From Chloroflexota bacterium (lineage in GTDB: Bacteria > Chloroflexota > Anaerolineae > B4-G1), in assembly GCA_011046405.1 (NCBI GenBank), contig DSAR01000326.1:1-16947 (forward strand): DNA of 16,947 nucleotides, in the 5' to 3' direction. The notes under the pieces were generated by a model. That model saw only the letters and a list, made by a program, of their open reading frames with translations, was not told the origin of the DNA and did no database searches. Positions 1 through 8,100 of this stretch are shown here, piece after piece. The translations under genes were made by a program, and so were the position numbers. Every line of letters begins with the position of its first letter. Position 1 is the stretch's first letter.

Positions 1-35
1 ACTTGCCCACTTGCAACTTGCCTACTTGCCACTTC
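1..35. repeat. Degenerate 7-8-bp tandem repeat (ACTTGCC-like)
   Basis: Five imperfect copies of an ACTTGCC / CACTTGCA / ACTTGCCT-type unit run from the first base to the stop codon of the neighbouring gene. The repeat lies just downstream of that minus-strand gene. It continues beyond the window edge, so its full length cannot be seen. It is a low-complexity array, not a CRISPR: the units are too short and there are no spacers. Confidence 0.6.
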
Positions 36-1160
36 TCACGCATCCTTCAACGAGACGATATAATCGAGGAAATTCGACCCGTAGTCATTCCCGGGCCACA
101 GCAGTTCCTCGTAATCATAGCGCCGCCAGGTGTTCGTGGGCCCCAGGGTGAACATCGCCGAACCGACGACGTAATCATCCTCCCGCATCAGCGTATCGTA
201 CCAGGCCATGTTATCCACGTAGCGCGCTTGCCAGGGCTGCGCCATATCGGGGCCGCCTACGACCGGGTCCAGCCCCCCCTCGGTGATGAGCAGCGGCACG
301 ACCTCGTCGCGAGGGATGAGAAAATCCCGGTACAGGTACCGGTACCGGCCCGCCAGCACCCCTCGATCCCCATAAGGGGGCAGATCCTCGGTAGGCTCGT
401 TCCAGCGCTGGTCGATGACCGGCCAATCATATTCGTGGAGCGCCAGCGCGTGCCCGCCAGCCTTGGCCCGCGCAAAGACGCCCGTCTCCACGATCGCCTC
501 CCACGTGTGCCACTGGGGGACGCCGGTGCTGTAGGAGAAAATAGCCAGCTTGTGGCCGTTCGCCTCGGCGATGTCCATCGCCTCGATGAAGAACTGGGCC
601 AGCCAGACGTGCCCGGCGACGGTGGGCGGCGTATTTTCGTTCAGAATCTCCCAATAATCGACCACGTCCGCCTCGTACGCCCAACGCGGTATGTGGCGGG
701 CCATTAGATCAGCTGCCGTTTCGGCCGGATCGCCGCCGATAGGGATCGCCTCCGGCGTCTCGCTGGTCGGCGCACACCGTCCCACCGTCGTCGTCTCCGG
801 TGAGATCGCTTTCACGCGCCGCAAGTAGCCGAAGTCCCCCAACGCCTTCACCAAGGCCACGTAAGCGCCCGCCTCGTGCACCGCCTCCACGAACGAAGGT
901 GCCCCGTCAGGATTCTGGGTGTGCAGGCCCAGTTTCGATGGCCCGTGCGCCGCCGCTCCCACATTCCTGGCGACCAGGGGCAGGTAGACGTGATGCTCTT
1001 CCTGCGTGGGATCCGGCTCCTGCCCGGTGAAGGACGCCCCGACGTCGAGCGGTCCATTCAAACGATGTCCCATCTGCCGGGTCAGCGTCGCGATTCCCAG
1101 CGTCGCTGCGCCTCGCAGAAACCACCGTCGGCTGACCTTCTGTTTATCGTTTCGACTCAT
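36..1160 (-). CDS. Tat-exported protein with clan GH-A glycosidase-like barrel
   Basis: This 374-aa protein is probably secreted by the Tat route. Residues 11-16 read RRWFLR, followed by a short hydrophobic stretch. A YLPLVARN motif at residues 59-66 lies between the signal and the catalytic-type region. From about residue 75 the pattern suggests a TIM-barrel glycoside hydrolase. EILNEN at 171-176 would place the acid/base Glu at 175 after Asn174. LHEYDW at 241-246 follows. LLITEGG at 290-296 would place the nucleophile Glu at 294. The spacing fits clan GH-A, but I cannot name a family or substrate. The ATG start has only a weak purine-rich upstream sequence (GAAACAAAG). It lies 18 nt after the preceding gene, so it is probably the last gene of an operon of three. 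The protein could instead be a catalytically inactive barrel. Confidence 0.75.
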   Translation of the reverse strand: MSRNDKQKVSRRWFLRGAATLGIATLTRQMGHRLNGPLDVGASFTGQEPDPTQEEHHVYLPLVARNVGAAAHGPSKLGLHTQNPDGAPSFVEAVHEAGAYVALVKALGDFGYLRRVKAISPETTTVGRCAPTSETPEAIPIGGDPAETAADLMARHIPRWAYEADVVDYWEILNENTPPTVAGHVWLAQFFIEAMDIAEANGHKLAIFSYSTGVPQWHTWEAIVETGVFARAKAGGHALALHEYDWPVIDQRWNEPTEDLPPYGDRGVLAGRYRYLYRDFLIPRDEVVPLLITEGGLDPVVGGPDMAQPWQARYVDNMAWYDTLMREDDYVVGSAMFTLGPTNTWRRYDYEELLWPGNDYGSNFLDYIVSLKDA

Positions 1161-1178
1161 CTTTGTTTCTGACGGCTT

Positions 1179-1496
1179 CTACTCTTCACCCTCGCGGCGT
1201 CCCCTTCTCACATCCGGCCAATCCATCTTGCGGCCTTCTTTCGGTTCCGACGTGACCATATGGATGATGGCCTGGGCCAGGTCGCTGGCGTTATAATCCT
1301 CCACCTGCGATTTCAGCTTCTCCAGGGCGGCCTTTTCCTTCTCACTGAGCGAGCGGCCCGTCGCAGCGTCGGTCTCGACCAACGCCAACAGGAGCGCCCG
1401 CTCGTCGTCGTTCAGCGTCTCTCCGCCGTGCTTTTCCAACAGTTTGCGGACTCCCTCAGCACTAAATATCGCACCTTGCTCTTTATCTTTGGTCAT
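1179..1496 (-). CDS. Hypothetical 105-aa helical protein
   Basis: I do not recognise a family. The protein is 105 aa, highly charged and apparently all-helical. It has a Glu/Lys-rich centre (SLSEKEKAALEKLKSQVED), an acidic N-terminal half and a basic tail (RRGRREGEE). It has no signal peptide or membrane segment, so it is probably cytoplasmic. The frame is open further upstream. I chose the inner ATG at 1496 because GGGAGAG precedes it at a good distance. That start lies 14 nt inside the end of the upstream hydrolase-like gene, which implies coupled translation. The Tat-hydrolase gene follows 18 nt downstream. The small size and position suggest a regulator or a binding partner of the upstream product, but nothing in the sequence proves either. 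Confidence 0.7.
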   Translation of the reverse strand: MTKDKEQGAIFSAEGVRKLLEKHGGETLNDDERALLLALVETDAATGRSLSEKEKAALEKLKSQVEDYNASDLAQAIIHMVTSEPKEGRKMDWPDVRRGRREGEE

Positions 1497-2013
1497 CGTA
1501 AACTCTCCCTTTTTCAATGACGATTTTGCATCGTCCCGCCCCACAACCCATTTGCTCCCTCATCTCAGCTTTCACCGGACGATCGGGCAACAGTATCTCG
1601 AAATAAGCGTGCCACAGACCGCGACAGGCGATACACGCCTGCTCGTGCCGTTCAAACCCCGCCCGTTTCGCCCCCCACAGGGCCGCGCAGCGGGTGACGG
1701 TAATTTCAAGCCTGGTTTCCGCCATCACGAAATCAGCGTCGAAACCGGCGGCCAATACCTCCTGGAAGTACGTGTAGAGGATACGCGCTGCATCGCCCAG
1801 GTCGTCCGCCCGACGTTTTCCCAGTGCCCGTAATATGCGCCGCATCTCGATGCGGCCGAACGAAGCCCGCACCTGGGCGTTCAGCCGTGTCGCCTCTTCC
1901 CAACCATGGGCGTCACACACCTTGAGAAACCACTGCCCGTCCCAGGCCATCGCCAGGAGCGCCATCATCTGCGCCCGCTTTTCCGGGGAAATGTTATAAG
2001 ACTTCAAGTGCAA
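1483..2013 (-). CDS. DUF6125 / L-2-amino-thiazoline-4-carboxylate hydrolase-like protein
   Basis: This protein of about 176 aa has the outline of the PF14196/DUF6125 group. Near the N-terminus there is a conserved-looking MAWDGQWFLKV segment. A basic helical middle (RIEMRRILRALGKRR) follows, then a Cys-rich C-terminal half. That half has VTRCAALW, then CIAC, then GCGAGRCKIVIEK, and this cysteine spacing is what suggests the family. Members include hydrolases of the cysteine-forming ATC pathway, but many have unknown roles, so the substrate is not assigned. The start is uncertain. TTG at 2013 gives the longest product, and another TTG two codons later is equally possible. Neither has a strong Shine-Dalgarno sequence. 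It is the first gene of an apparent operon and overlaps the next gene by 14 nt. Confidence 0.65.
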   Translation of the reverse strand: MHLKSYNISPEKRAQMMALLAMAWDGQWFLKVCDAHGWEEATRLNAQVRASFGRIEMRRILRALGKRRADDLGDAARILYTYFQEVLAAGFDADFVMAETRLEITVTRCAALWGAKRAGFERHEQACIACRGLWHAYFEILLPDRPVKAEMREQMGCGAGRCKIVIEKGRVYDDQR

Positions 2014-2040
2014 GCCCCAGAGCTATCACTAATGACTGAC

Positions 2041-2070
2041 AATTTATCATTCCCAATGGGTGTGTTTCAA
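2041..2070 (-). promoter_or_regulatory. Candidate promoter for the hydrolase-like operon
   Basis: On the minus strand a TTGAAA -35 (2065-2070) is followed after 18 nt by TAAATT (2041-2046). A TG stands one base before the -10, as in extended -10 promoters. Transcription would start about 20 nt before the proposed start codon. The -10 matches only 4 of 6 consensus bases. Confidence 0.4.
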
Positions 2071-2141
2071 ATACTTTGAGCTTTGTTTGTAGTGCGCGCG
2101 CTGCTAGGCAGCGGCGCTAGGTAGGGGAGCATCACAAATCA

Positions 2142-2308
2142 GCCACGAATTAACACGAAGAAAAGAAGAAAAATTCGTATCATCTCAATAAACCGGGGCA
2201 AACTCGCTCGGGCCGGTCTCCTGACCGTGCCCGCTGTGGCTCGGTCGGGAGACCGGTCACAGCTCCCCAACTTATTGAGAAGATACAAAAATTCGTACAA
2301 TTCGTGGC
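2142..2308. repeat. 167-bp nested imperfect palindrome with GCCACGAATT ends
   Basis: Both ends read GCCACGAATT inward (2142-2151 and the complement of 2299-2308). Inside, ATCATCTCAATAA pairs with TTATTGAGAAGAT. The core is a 15-bp stem (2213-2227 with 2242-2256) with one G-T wobble. The whole segment can fold into one long hairpin, as a MITE-like element or a REP-type repeat would. No coding capacity is evident. The rest of the gap between the flanking genes (2071-2141 and 2309-2419) shows nothing further that I recognise. A smaller palindrome with the same ends lies on the other side of the glycosyltransferase gene. Confidence 0.7.
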
Positions 2309-2419
2309 AAAAAAGCACAGGGCTATCTGCGCTCCCCCAACTTGTAGATACGCCCCAACCAATACCAACCTGGATAAGTCAACGAAAAGGCTTGACGTGT
2401 TGAATTCCTGCCACATTTA

Positions 2420-2435
2420 GCCGATGCCACTCGGC
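2420..2435 (-). terminator. Weak hairpin just after the glycosyltransferase stop
   Basis: On the minus strand GCCGA and TCGGC form a 5-bp stem around a 6-nt loop, immediately after the TAA stop. No T-run follows, so it may be only a weak or Rho-assisted terminator or an mRNA 3'-end stabiliser. Confidence 0.25.
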
Positions 2436-2436
2436 C

Positions 2437-3429
2437 TTAACTTCTCCGCCAATCCGGCACCCGGGAGCGATTTCGCCAGCGCCACCACAACCCCACCGGA
2501 TAGCCGAGCATCTTCGCCGCGTCCCCCACGACCCGTATGACGGGCACCCACAGCGCTGCTCGGGCCCGCTGTCCCCAACTCAGTCCACCCCACGAGCGCA
2601 CCAACCGCCGCCACCCGGTCCAGAACATCCCCGGAACCGAGATCAAATACAGCGTCCACCACCAGGGACTGCTTAAGACACTGGCCAGGCCGATGAGAGG
2701 GACAGCGACCAGGTAGGTCAGGTAACGGATCGCGTGCCGCTTGCGCCACAGGTCCGCCTTGCCGTCGCCCCGGGCGTAGCGGTAATACTGCACGAAGAAA
2801 GCGCGCAAGTTGGTCCGGGGGCGAAAATAGACCACGGCCTCGGGGGCGAAGACGAACGGCCCGTACCGGTCTCTGACACGGAAGTCAAAGATCAAATCCT
2901 CGCAATAATCCAGCCATTCCGGATAACCGCCCACCGTCTCCCAGACCGTCTTGCGAAAGGCGACCGAGCGGCTGGAAGGCAGGAAGCGCCTGGCAACCGG
3001 AGGTTGCACGTCGATCTCGCGCGCCTCCGGGAGCACCGTCGCCCCCATCGCCGTCTCGAACACCGATTGCGGGTCGGGGACGAAGAAGCCGGCGACCGCT
3101 TGTGCCCGAACGCCCGCGTCCTCGAAAGGCGCGGTGATCGTCTCCAGCCAGTGCGGACTCAAGCGCACACCGGCGTCGGTCACGGCGATCACGTCCCCCG
3201 TCGCCGCCTCGATGGCCGCGTTGCGCCCCTGCGAGATATTGCCCGGCCGGCGAACGATCCGCAACGGCAACCGTTCCTCCGCCTCCAGCAGCGCCAGCGT
3301 CCCATCGGTCGAGCCGCCGTCGCAGACGACGACCTCGTCCGGCGGGCGGGTCTGAGCGACCAGGCTATCCAGGAGCCGGGGGAGACTATGGACCTCGTTC
3401 AACACAGTGGCAATGACAGAAACGCGCAT
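2437..3429 (-). CDS. Family 2 glycosyltransferase, membrane-associated
   Basis: This 330-aa GT2-type enzyme should transfer a sugar from a nucleotide-sugar donor to a lipid or polysaccharide acceptor at the inner face of the membrane. The GT-A fold starts at residue 1 with VSVIATVLNE. It continues with VVVCDGGSTDGT (33-44) for nucleotide binding, and TDAG (84-87) stands in the place of the DXD metal site. CEDLIFDFR (176-184) supplies the probable catalytic acidic pair, and QYYRYARGDGK (214-224) resembles the acceptor-side QxxRW region. Two hydrophobic segments follow (about 236-252 and 256-272), then a basic C-terminal tail. The length is normal for single-domain GT2 enzymes. The ATG at 3429 has no Shine-Dalgarno sequence but sits directly under a near-consensus promoter. 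The gene stands alone between two related palindromic repeats. The acceptor and donor cannot be inferred. Confidence 0.9.
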   Translation of the reverse strand: MRVSVIATVLNEVHSLPRLLDSLVAQTRPPDEVVVCDGGSTDGTLALLEAEERLPLRIVRRPGNISQGRNAAIEAATGDVIAVTDAGVRLSPHWLETITAPFEDAGVRAQAVAGFFVPDPQSVFETAMGATVLPEAREIDVQPPVARRFLPSSRSVAFRKTVWETVGGYPEWLDYCEDLIFDFRVRDRYGPFVFAPEAVVYFRPRTNLRAFFVQYYRYARGDGKADLWRKRHAIRYLTYLVAVPLIGLASVLSSPWWWTLYLISVPGMFWTGWRRLVRSWGGLSWGQRARAALWVPVIRVVGDAAKMLGYPVGLWWRWRNRSRVPDWRRS

Positions 3430-3437
3430 TTGCTTCG

Positions 3438-3466
3438 ATTATACACGACGACGCCTGCAATGCCAA
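3438..3466 (-). promoter_or_regulatory. Near-consensus sigma-70-type promoter, probably leaderless
   Basis: On the minus strand TTGGCA (3461-3466), a 17-nt spacer and TATAAT (3438-3443) form a near-perfect housekeeping promoter. The expected start of transcription is about 3431-3429, and the glycosyltransferase ATG is at 3429. The mRNA would therefore have 0-2 nt before the start codon. Confidence 0.75.
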
Positions 3467-3547
3467 CCCGCCCAGGCGGCGAGTATGGGAACTCGCCCTA
3501 CATCGTCTGGCTGCGCAGGTCGGCTTTCCATGACGGCTCTCTGGTAG

Positions 3548-3672
3548 TTCGCATGGTCGGCTTAGCAAGCGGTCAATTTTTTGCCACGAATTACACGAAT
3601 TGTCACTAATCTTTGGGTTTTTCGTGTTAATTCGTGCAATTCGTGGCTAATCTCTCACCGTGACCATGCGAA
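3548..3672. repeat. Palindromic intergenic repeat with GCCACGAATT ends
   Basis: The inner arms are 19 bp (3583-3601 and 3629-3647) with one mismatch around a 27-nt loop. They begin GCCACGAATT and so match the ends of the 167-bp palindrome at 2142-2308. A separate perfect 11-bp inverted repeat (TTCGCATGGTC at 3548-3558, its complement at 3662-3672) flanks this core and may mark the outer boundary of the element. It fills most of the gap between the glycosyltransferase and the unknown membrane protein gene. Confidence 0.65.
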
Positions 3673-3700
3673 ATCCCAAAGAACCCGGCCCTGTAAGGCC

Positions 3701-4987
3701 CTATTCGGATTTCCAATGACAGACTACCCGCTCAATGCCCCTGACCATCAGCACGATCACGATCCCTATCCCTAGCGACAGGCCGTTCAAGGGAATCCGC
3801 CACCACCAGGGTATGATGGGATGATACGTCCTGCGCGGTATCGACTCGAGCCAGGGCACAGCCGTCTTCGACCACACGGCAAACGCATCGCCAACCGGCA
3901 TTTGCCCCAACCAATACCGTTTCATCCCCCCGTAACGCACAGGAAATCCCAACAACTCGCCAGCGTGCCAGATTGCATCCGATACCGTGACGTCGCCATA
4001 GACCCGGCTGGTCCCCAGCATGATGGCGGTCGCTGACAAACTCACCCCCTTGATCAAAGGACCCGAGTCGACGTCCCCTGTCTGGCCATACACGCCCTGG
4101 GGATACTCCAGGACACCGGGCAACCCCCACAGATAGACGACGTAACGAGCACGGAATGCCTGGTATTGCGCGATGCCGAAATCTGGATCGATATCGAGCA
4201 GGAAGCGCACGATGAGCACCTGTGAGGTCGCCCGGGTGCCTTGAATCTGTCTGCCTGTTCGATAATCGACAAGATGGGGCAGGAGTCTGGTGTGAGGGTC
4301 CAGGTGCTCGTGCAAGCTCTCCATCCACGCTTCAATCACCGGATCGTAACGGCCGTCCACCAGTTGCGTATGGGTATGCAATGACACAAGCGCCGGGAAC
4401 GTATCGACGGGCCAGGAGGCGCCGGGATAGGCCTGCAAGAACGGTGTGGGGTTGGCCTCCAGCGCCCGGGCGATCTGATCGCACTGCTCTTCAAAGATAG
4501 TCAACTCCTGTGCATCCAATTGAGCAGGCGCCTGCAAAAGCAAAATTCCAGCCAACAGGTAATTACGCCACCCCGTATAGAAGACGCCGTAGTCGGGCGA
4601 TAAAGTTCGCGCGCGCACAAAGGGTCGGAGCAAATCCGGCGTCCCCAACGTCTCCCAGGTCCAACGGGCTTCTGACAAGGCTTGCTGTCGCTCCGGTGAA
4701 TCGGGCGCGCTCTGCAACCCCACGTTCACCCACGCCAGGCCGTAGAGGACGTGACTGAAGAAAGCACCCTCGGGAAACAGCTGTTGCATATCCTTTCCAG
4801 CCCCCCGGTCGAGCGCGTGTCGTAAGAATCGCAGTTCAGCCCACACCTCCTCCGCTACACGTTTCGAAGAGGGATCCGGGGGATTGGGGACATAGAGCCG
4901 CAGATTGCACGTCAATAACCCCACCAGGGCCAGGATAGCCAACACATACGCACCCCCTACGACGATGCGTGCTAAAGTTTTGATCAT
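3701..4987 (-). CDS. Membrane-anchored protein of unknown function, possible alpha/alpha-barrel
   Basis: This is a 428-aa protein. An N-terminal hydrophobic segment (about 7-27) and a C-terminal one (about 400-416) bracket a largely helical domain of roughly 370 residues. The soluble part is rich in Trp and Tyr and has helical-repeat spacing. Its most distinctive motif is GDVDSGPLIKGVSLSAT (about 304-320). My impression is of a six-hairpin (alpha/alpha) barrel related to linalool dehydratase/isomerase-like membrane proteins, but I could not verify this. The frame stays open to 5062. I chose the ATG at 4987 because GGGGAAAG lies just upstream, because the hydrophobic anchor then starts at once, and because the upstream part would contain a terminator hairpin. 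It is separated from the giant upstream gene by that hairpin, so it is probably a separate unit or reached by read-through. Confidence 0.7.
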   Translation of the reverse strand: MIKTLARIVVGGAYVLAILALVGLLTCNLRLYVPNPPDPSSKRVAEEVWAELRFLRHALDRGAGKDMQQLFPEGAFFSHVLYGLAWVNVGLQSAPDSPERQQALSEARWTWETLGTPDLLRPFVRARTLSPDYGVFYTGWRNYLLAGILLLQAPAQLDAQELTIFEEQCDQIARALEANPTPFLQAYPGASWPVDTFPALVSLHTHTQLVDGRYDPVIEAWMESLHEHLDPHTRLLPHLVDYRTGRQIQGTRATSQVLIVRFLLDIDPDFGIAQYQAFRARYVVYLWGLPGVLEYPQGVYGQTGDVDSGPLIKGVSLSATAIMLGTSRVYGDVTVSDAIWHAGELLGFPVRYGGMKRYWLGQMPVGDAFAVWSKTAVPWLESIPRRTYHPIIPWWWRIPLNGLSLGIGIVIVLMVRGIERVVCHWKSE

Positions 4988-5010
4988 CTTTCTTTCCCCA
5001 AAATAGTTAA

Positions 5011-5047
5011 GGGGGTTCGAGAGTAACGAAGCCACTCTCGAACCCCC
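5011..5047 (-). terminator. 14-bp perfect stem-loop between giant surface gene and membrane gene
   Basis: GGGGGTTCGAGAGT (5011-5024) pairs perfectly with ACTCTCGAACCCCC (5034-5047) around a 9-nt loop. On the minus strand it follows the giant DUF11 gene by about 110 nt. It is trailed by CTTAACTATTTT, a broken T-rich run. It is a good candidate for the operon terminator, or for an attenuator that limits read-through into the next gene 24 nt further on. Confidence 0.6.
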
Positions 5048-5119
5048 TGCATGTGTTCTCATCGTCCTTCCGACCGATGAAAAAACTACACGGTCTCTTT
5101 AGCTCGGCAATAGCTCACT

Positions 5120-5134
5120 AGACTTCGGAAGTCT
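5120..5134. repeat. Short AGACTTCGGAAGTCT palindrome
   Basis: AGACTT and AAGTCT form a 6-bp stem around CGG, 22 nt after the stop codon of the giant gene. A GGCAATA direct repeat flanks it (about 5106 and 5140). It could be a REP-like 3'-end hairpin. The stem is short and there is no T-run, so I do not call it a terminator. Confidence 0.4.
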
Positions 5135-5155
5135 GGGTTGGCAATATGCCTCAAA

Positions 5156-8100
5156 TTAGCTATTCCGCAGGACCAACGGCAGGTAGATGTCGAACTGGGT
5201 CACGACCGGGTTCGTTGCCCGGCGCTCCAAAATCACAGCCGGATTTGACAACTCGACGATTTGGGCCGTGTTGGTGATGATCGCTCCCTCCGGCGCATCC
5301 AGGCTCACCGTCACGCAGAACGTCAACGTGACGACCCGGCGCGAGAGCACGTCCCCCGCCCACGTCAAACGGTCGTTGATGGGGTCGTAGACCGGGGGGT
5401 CAAAGACCAAGTCGGTCACCTCCTGGAGCCCGGTATAGCGCGACACGCTGCCCACCTGGATGCCCGCGCTAGCGCTGACGTAATGCGTGTAGGTGGGGAC
5501 CGTATCGGTCACAACCGCCCGCACGATGCCATCAGTTGGATTGCGCAACGAGATCAGGTAGGTGATCGTCTCGCCCGGTCGCACGGCGCCCGCCGGTAGC
5601 GCTTGCTTGTCCGTCTCCAGGGTTGGCGCGACCACGGTGTTCGTCGCCGTATCCGTATAGATCCGCCCGGCGCCGCCTACTTCCTGGATCCAGGCCAGGT
5701 TACTGACGAGCGTGCCACTGATCGCGCCCGGATCGACCTGGGCCCGGAACGAGACCGTCACCGCTTCGCCAGAACCGACCGTCCCTTGCCACGTCAGCGC
5801 GCCGCCGGTGTAGGTCGGCGGGGACACGTCTGGTTCGATGGACACGCTGCCGGTCACGAGCGCCGTTTCCGGCGGGATCGTGTCGCTGAAGTAGACCGTC
5901 GCCGTCGCGCCGCCGTCGTTGGCGATGACCACGTCGTAGTTCAGATACGCTCCAGACAGCACGTCGCCTGCCGGGTCCGCCGTCTTGTTCACGCGCAAGG
6001 CGGGCGCGAGGATAGTGTTGCTCACGCGGCGGGTGAAAGGCTCGGCCGGCATACTCAACTCCTGCACGTAGACATCGTTGATTAGCACCGCGCCGTTTGG
6101 CGCGTCCAGGTCGGTCGTCACCACCAGCGTCAGGGTGACCCACTCGCCCGGCGCCACGTCGCCGCCCCAGCGCACCGTCGGCGTGACCGGGTCGTAGGTC
6201 GGCGGCGCGTGAGTGGACGGCGCCACGGAGGCGCTCACGTAGCCGGTGTGTGCCGGGAGCGGGTCGCTGAGGTCGACCTGCGCCGTCCCGCTCCCACTGT
6301 TGCTGACGACGATGGTGTAGGTCAGCCGGTCGCCCGCGAGAATCTCTCCCGCCGGCTCGACGTATTTCACCGCGTCCAGCGCCGGCGCGACCACCGTGTG
6401 CGTCACCTCGACCGTCACCGGATCGTCGGGTTGGCTCAACTCTCGCAGCAGGGCGCTGTTGCCCAGCACCGTGCCGAGCGGCGTCGCATCGCTCACCACC
6501 ACCACGTAGGTCAGCCGGACGACGCTTTCCGCATTGACGTTATCCAGCCAGGTCAGGATCCCATCGGCGCACGCCGGCGCTGCCAGCGTGTTGGGATCGA
6601 CCGCGAGACTATCCGTGACACAGATCGTGCTGACGGGAAGCGTGTCGGTCACCGCCACCCGCGCGACGCCGCCACCCACGTTGGTGATGGCGACGGTGTA
6701 CGTGATCCGCAGCCCGGGTAGCACCGTACCTGCCGGTTCCGCCCGCTTGCTCGCGGTGAAGACCGGTGAGACGACGGTGTTTGTTACGGAGACACTGAAC
6801 GGTTCGCCCGGTTCCTTCAGTTCCCGGAGCTCGGCGACGTTCGTGATCTGCGTGCCCGTCAACGTGCCCGGCGCGACTTGCACCCGGAAGATGATCGTGG
6901 CTGTCTGCCCGGCGGCGAGATCGTCCTCCCACGTCACGGCCGAACCGTCGTATGACGGCGGCGCGTGAACGGGAGGTTCCGGAACGACCCGGGCGCTGCC
7001 GCCCACGTACGCCGTGTCGTTGGGGATCGTGTCGGTGAAGGCGGCCCGGCCCAGGGCGCCGCCCACGTTCTGCACCACGATGGTGTAAGTCAGTTCGCCG
7101 CCCGCGACCACCGGCCCGGCCGGCTCGACCGTCTTGCTCGCCGTCAGCGCCGCCGGGACGAGGATGTCGGTGGAGGCTGTCCGGGTGTAGACCTGCCCGT
7201 CGCCGCCGAAACGGGCCGTGTTCGTCACCCGGCCCGAGACGCTGGCGCTGATGACCGCCTCGAAGGCCAACTGTGCCTGGTTCAATGCCGCGACCTGGCC
7301 CGTCCACGTGATCACGCCGGCCGCGTGGCCGCTCCCCGCCGGCGATCCCAAAAATCCGGTAAAGACTGTGTCGGCGTCCAGCGTATCGGTGACGAAGAAG
7401 CTCGTCGGGAGTTCGCCGCTGTTGGCGACCGTCAGGGTGTAGACCAACGTCTCCCCCGCTCGCGCCTCATCCCGATCCACCGCCTTGGTCGAGCCGGAAA
7501 GATCGGGGGCCGAGTAGACGTGGAGCCAGGTCGTGTCGCTGACGACGTTCCCGTACCCGTCGTCCACGTAGACGGTGTTCGGCACGTCAGCGCCGGGCAT
7601 CGCCGTGATCGTCACCGGGAGCGTGATGTAGATACTGCCGCCGTTGGGCGTGATCTCCCCGGTCCAGGTGAGCGTCGGCGGCGCGCTATCGTCCAGCGCG
7701 CCGCTGCTGGCGGCCGCGTCGCCGGGCGCAAACGTCCCGCCCTCGATCGTATCGGTCAGCAGCGCGCTGTAGGCCCAGCCGTCGCCGCTGTTGGCGATGG
7801 CGATGGTGTAGGTCACCCGTTCGCCGCTGGCCAATTCACCCGGGCTGACCATCTTTTGCACATTCAGATCCGGACGCGCCGTTTGGACGGCCACACTGCG
7901 CACGATCTCGTCCGCCGCCGTGCCGTCGTCGATGCGGGCGGTGTTGACGAAGCGGTTGCCCGGCCCGGCGGTGACGGTCACCGGCAGCGTGATCGTCACC
8001 CGCTGACCCTGGGTCACCGTGCCCGTCCACGTGATGGGATCGCCGCCGCCCAACGAGCCGCTGCTGGCCCATCCATCGCCGCCATATGCGACGTAGTCCA

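Noticed and set aside
1..35. A CRISPR-like array at the left edge
   Set aside because: Units are only 7-8 bp and directly adjacent, with no spacers and no cas genes in the window.
2180..2416. A 78-codon minus-strand frame between the hydrolase-like and glycosyltransferase genes
   Set aside because: It lies mostly inside the 167-bp palindrome, has no ribosome-binding site and gives a low-complexity product. The palindrome explains the open frame.
2352..3918. A shared 15-mer (GCCCCAACCAATACC) at 2352-2366 and 3904-3918
   Set aside because: One copy is intergenic and the other encodes ordinary residues of the membrane protein. The match does not extend, and one such match is not surprising by chance in this length.
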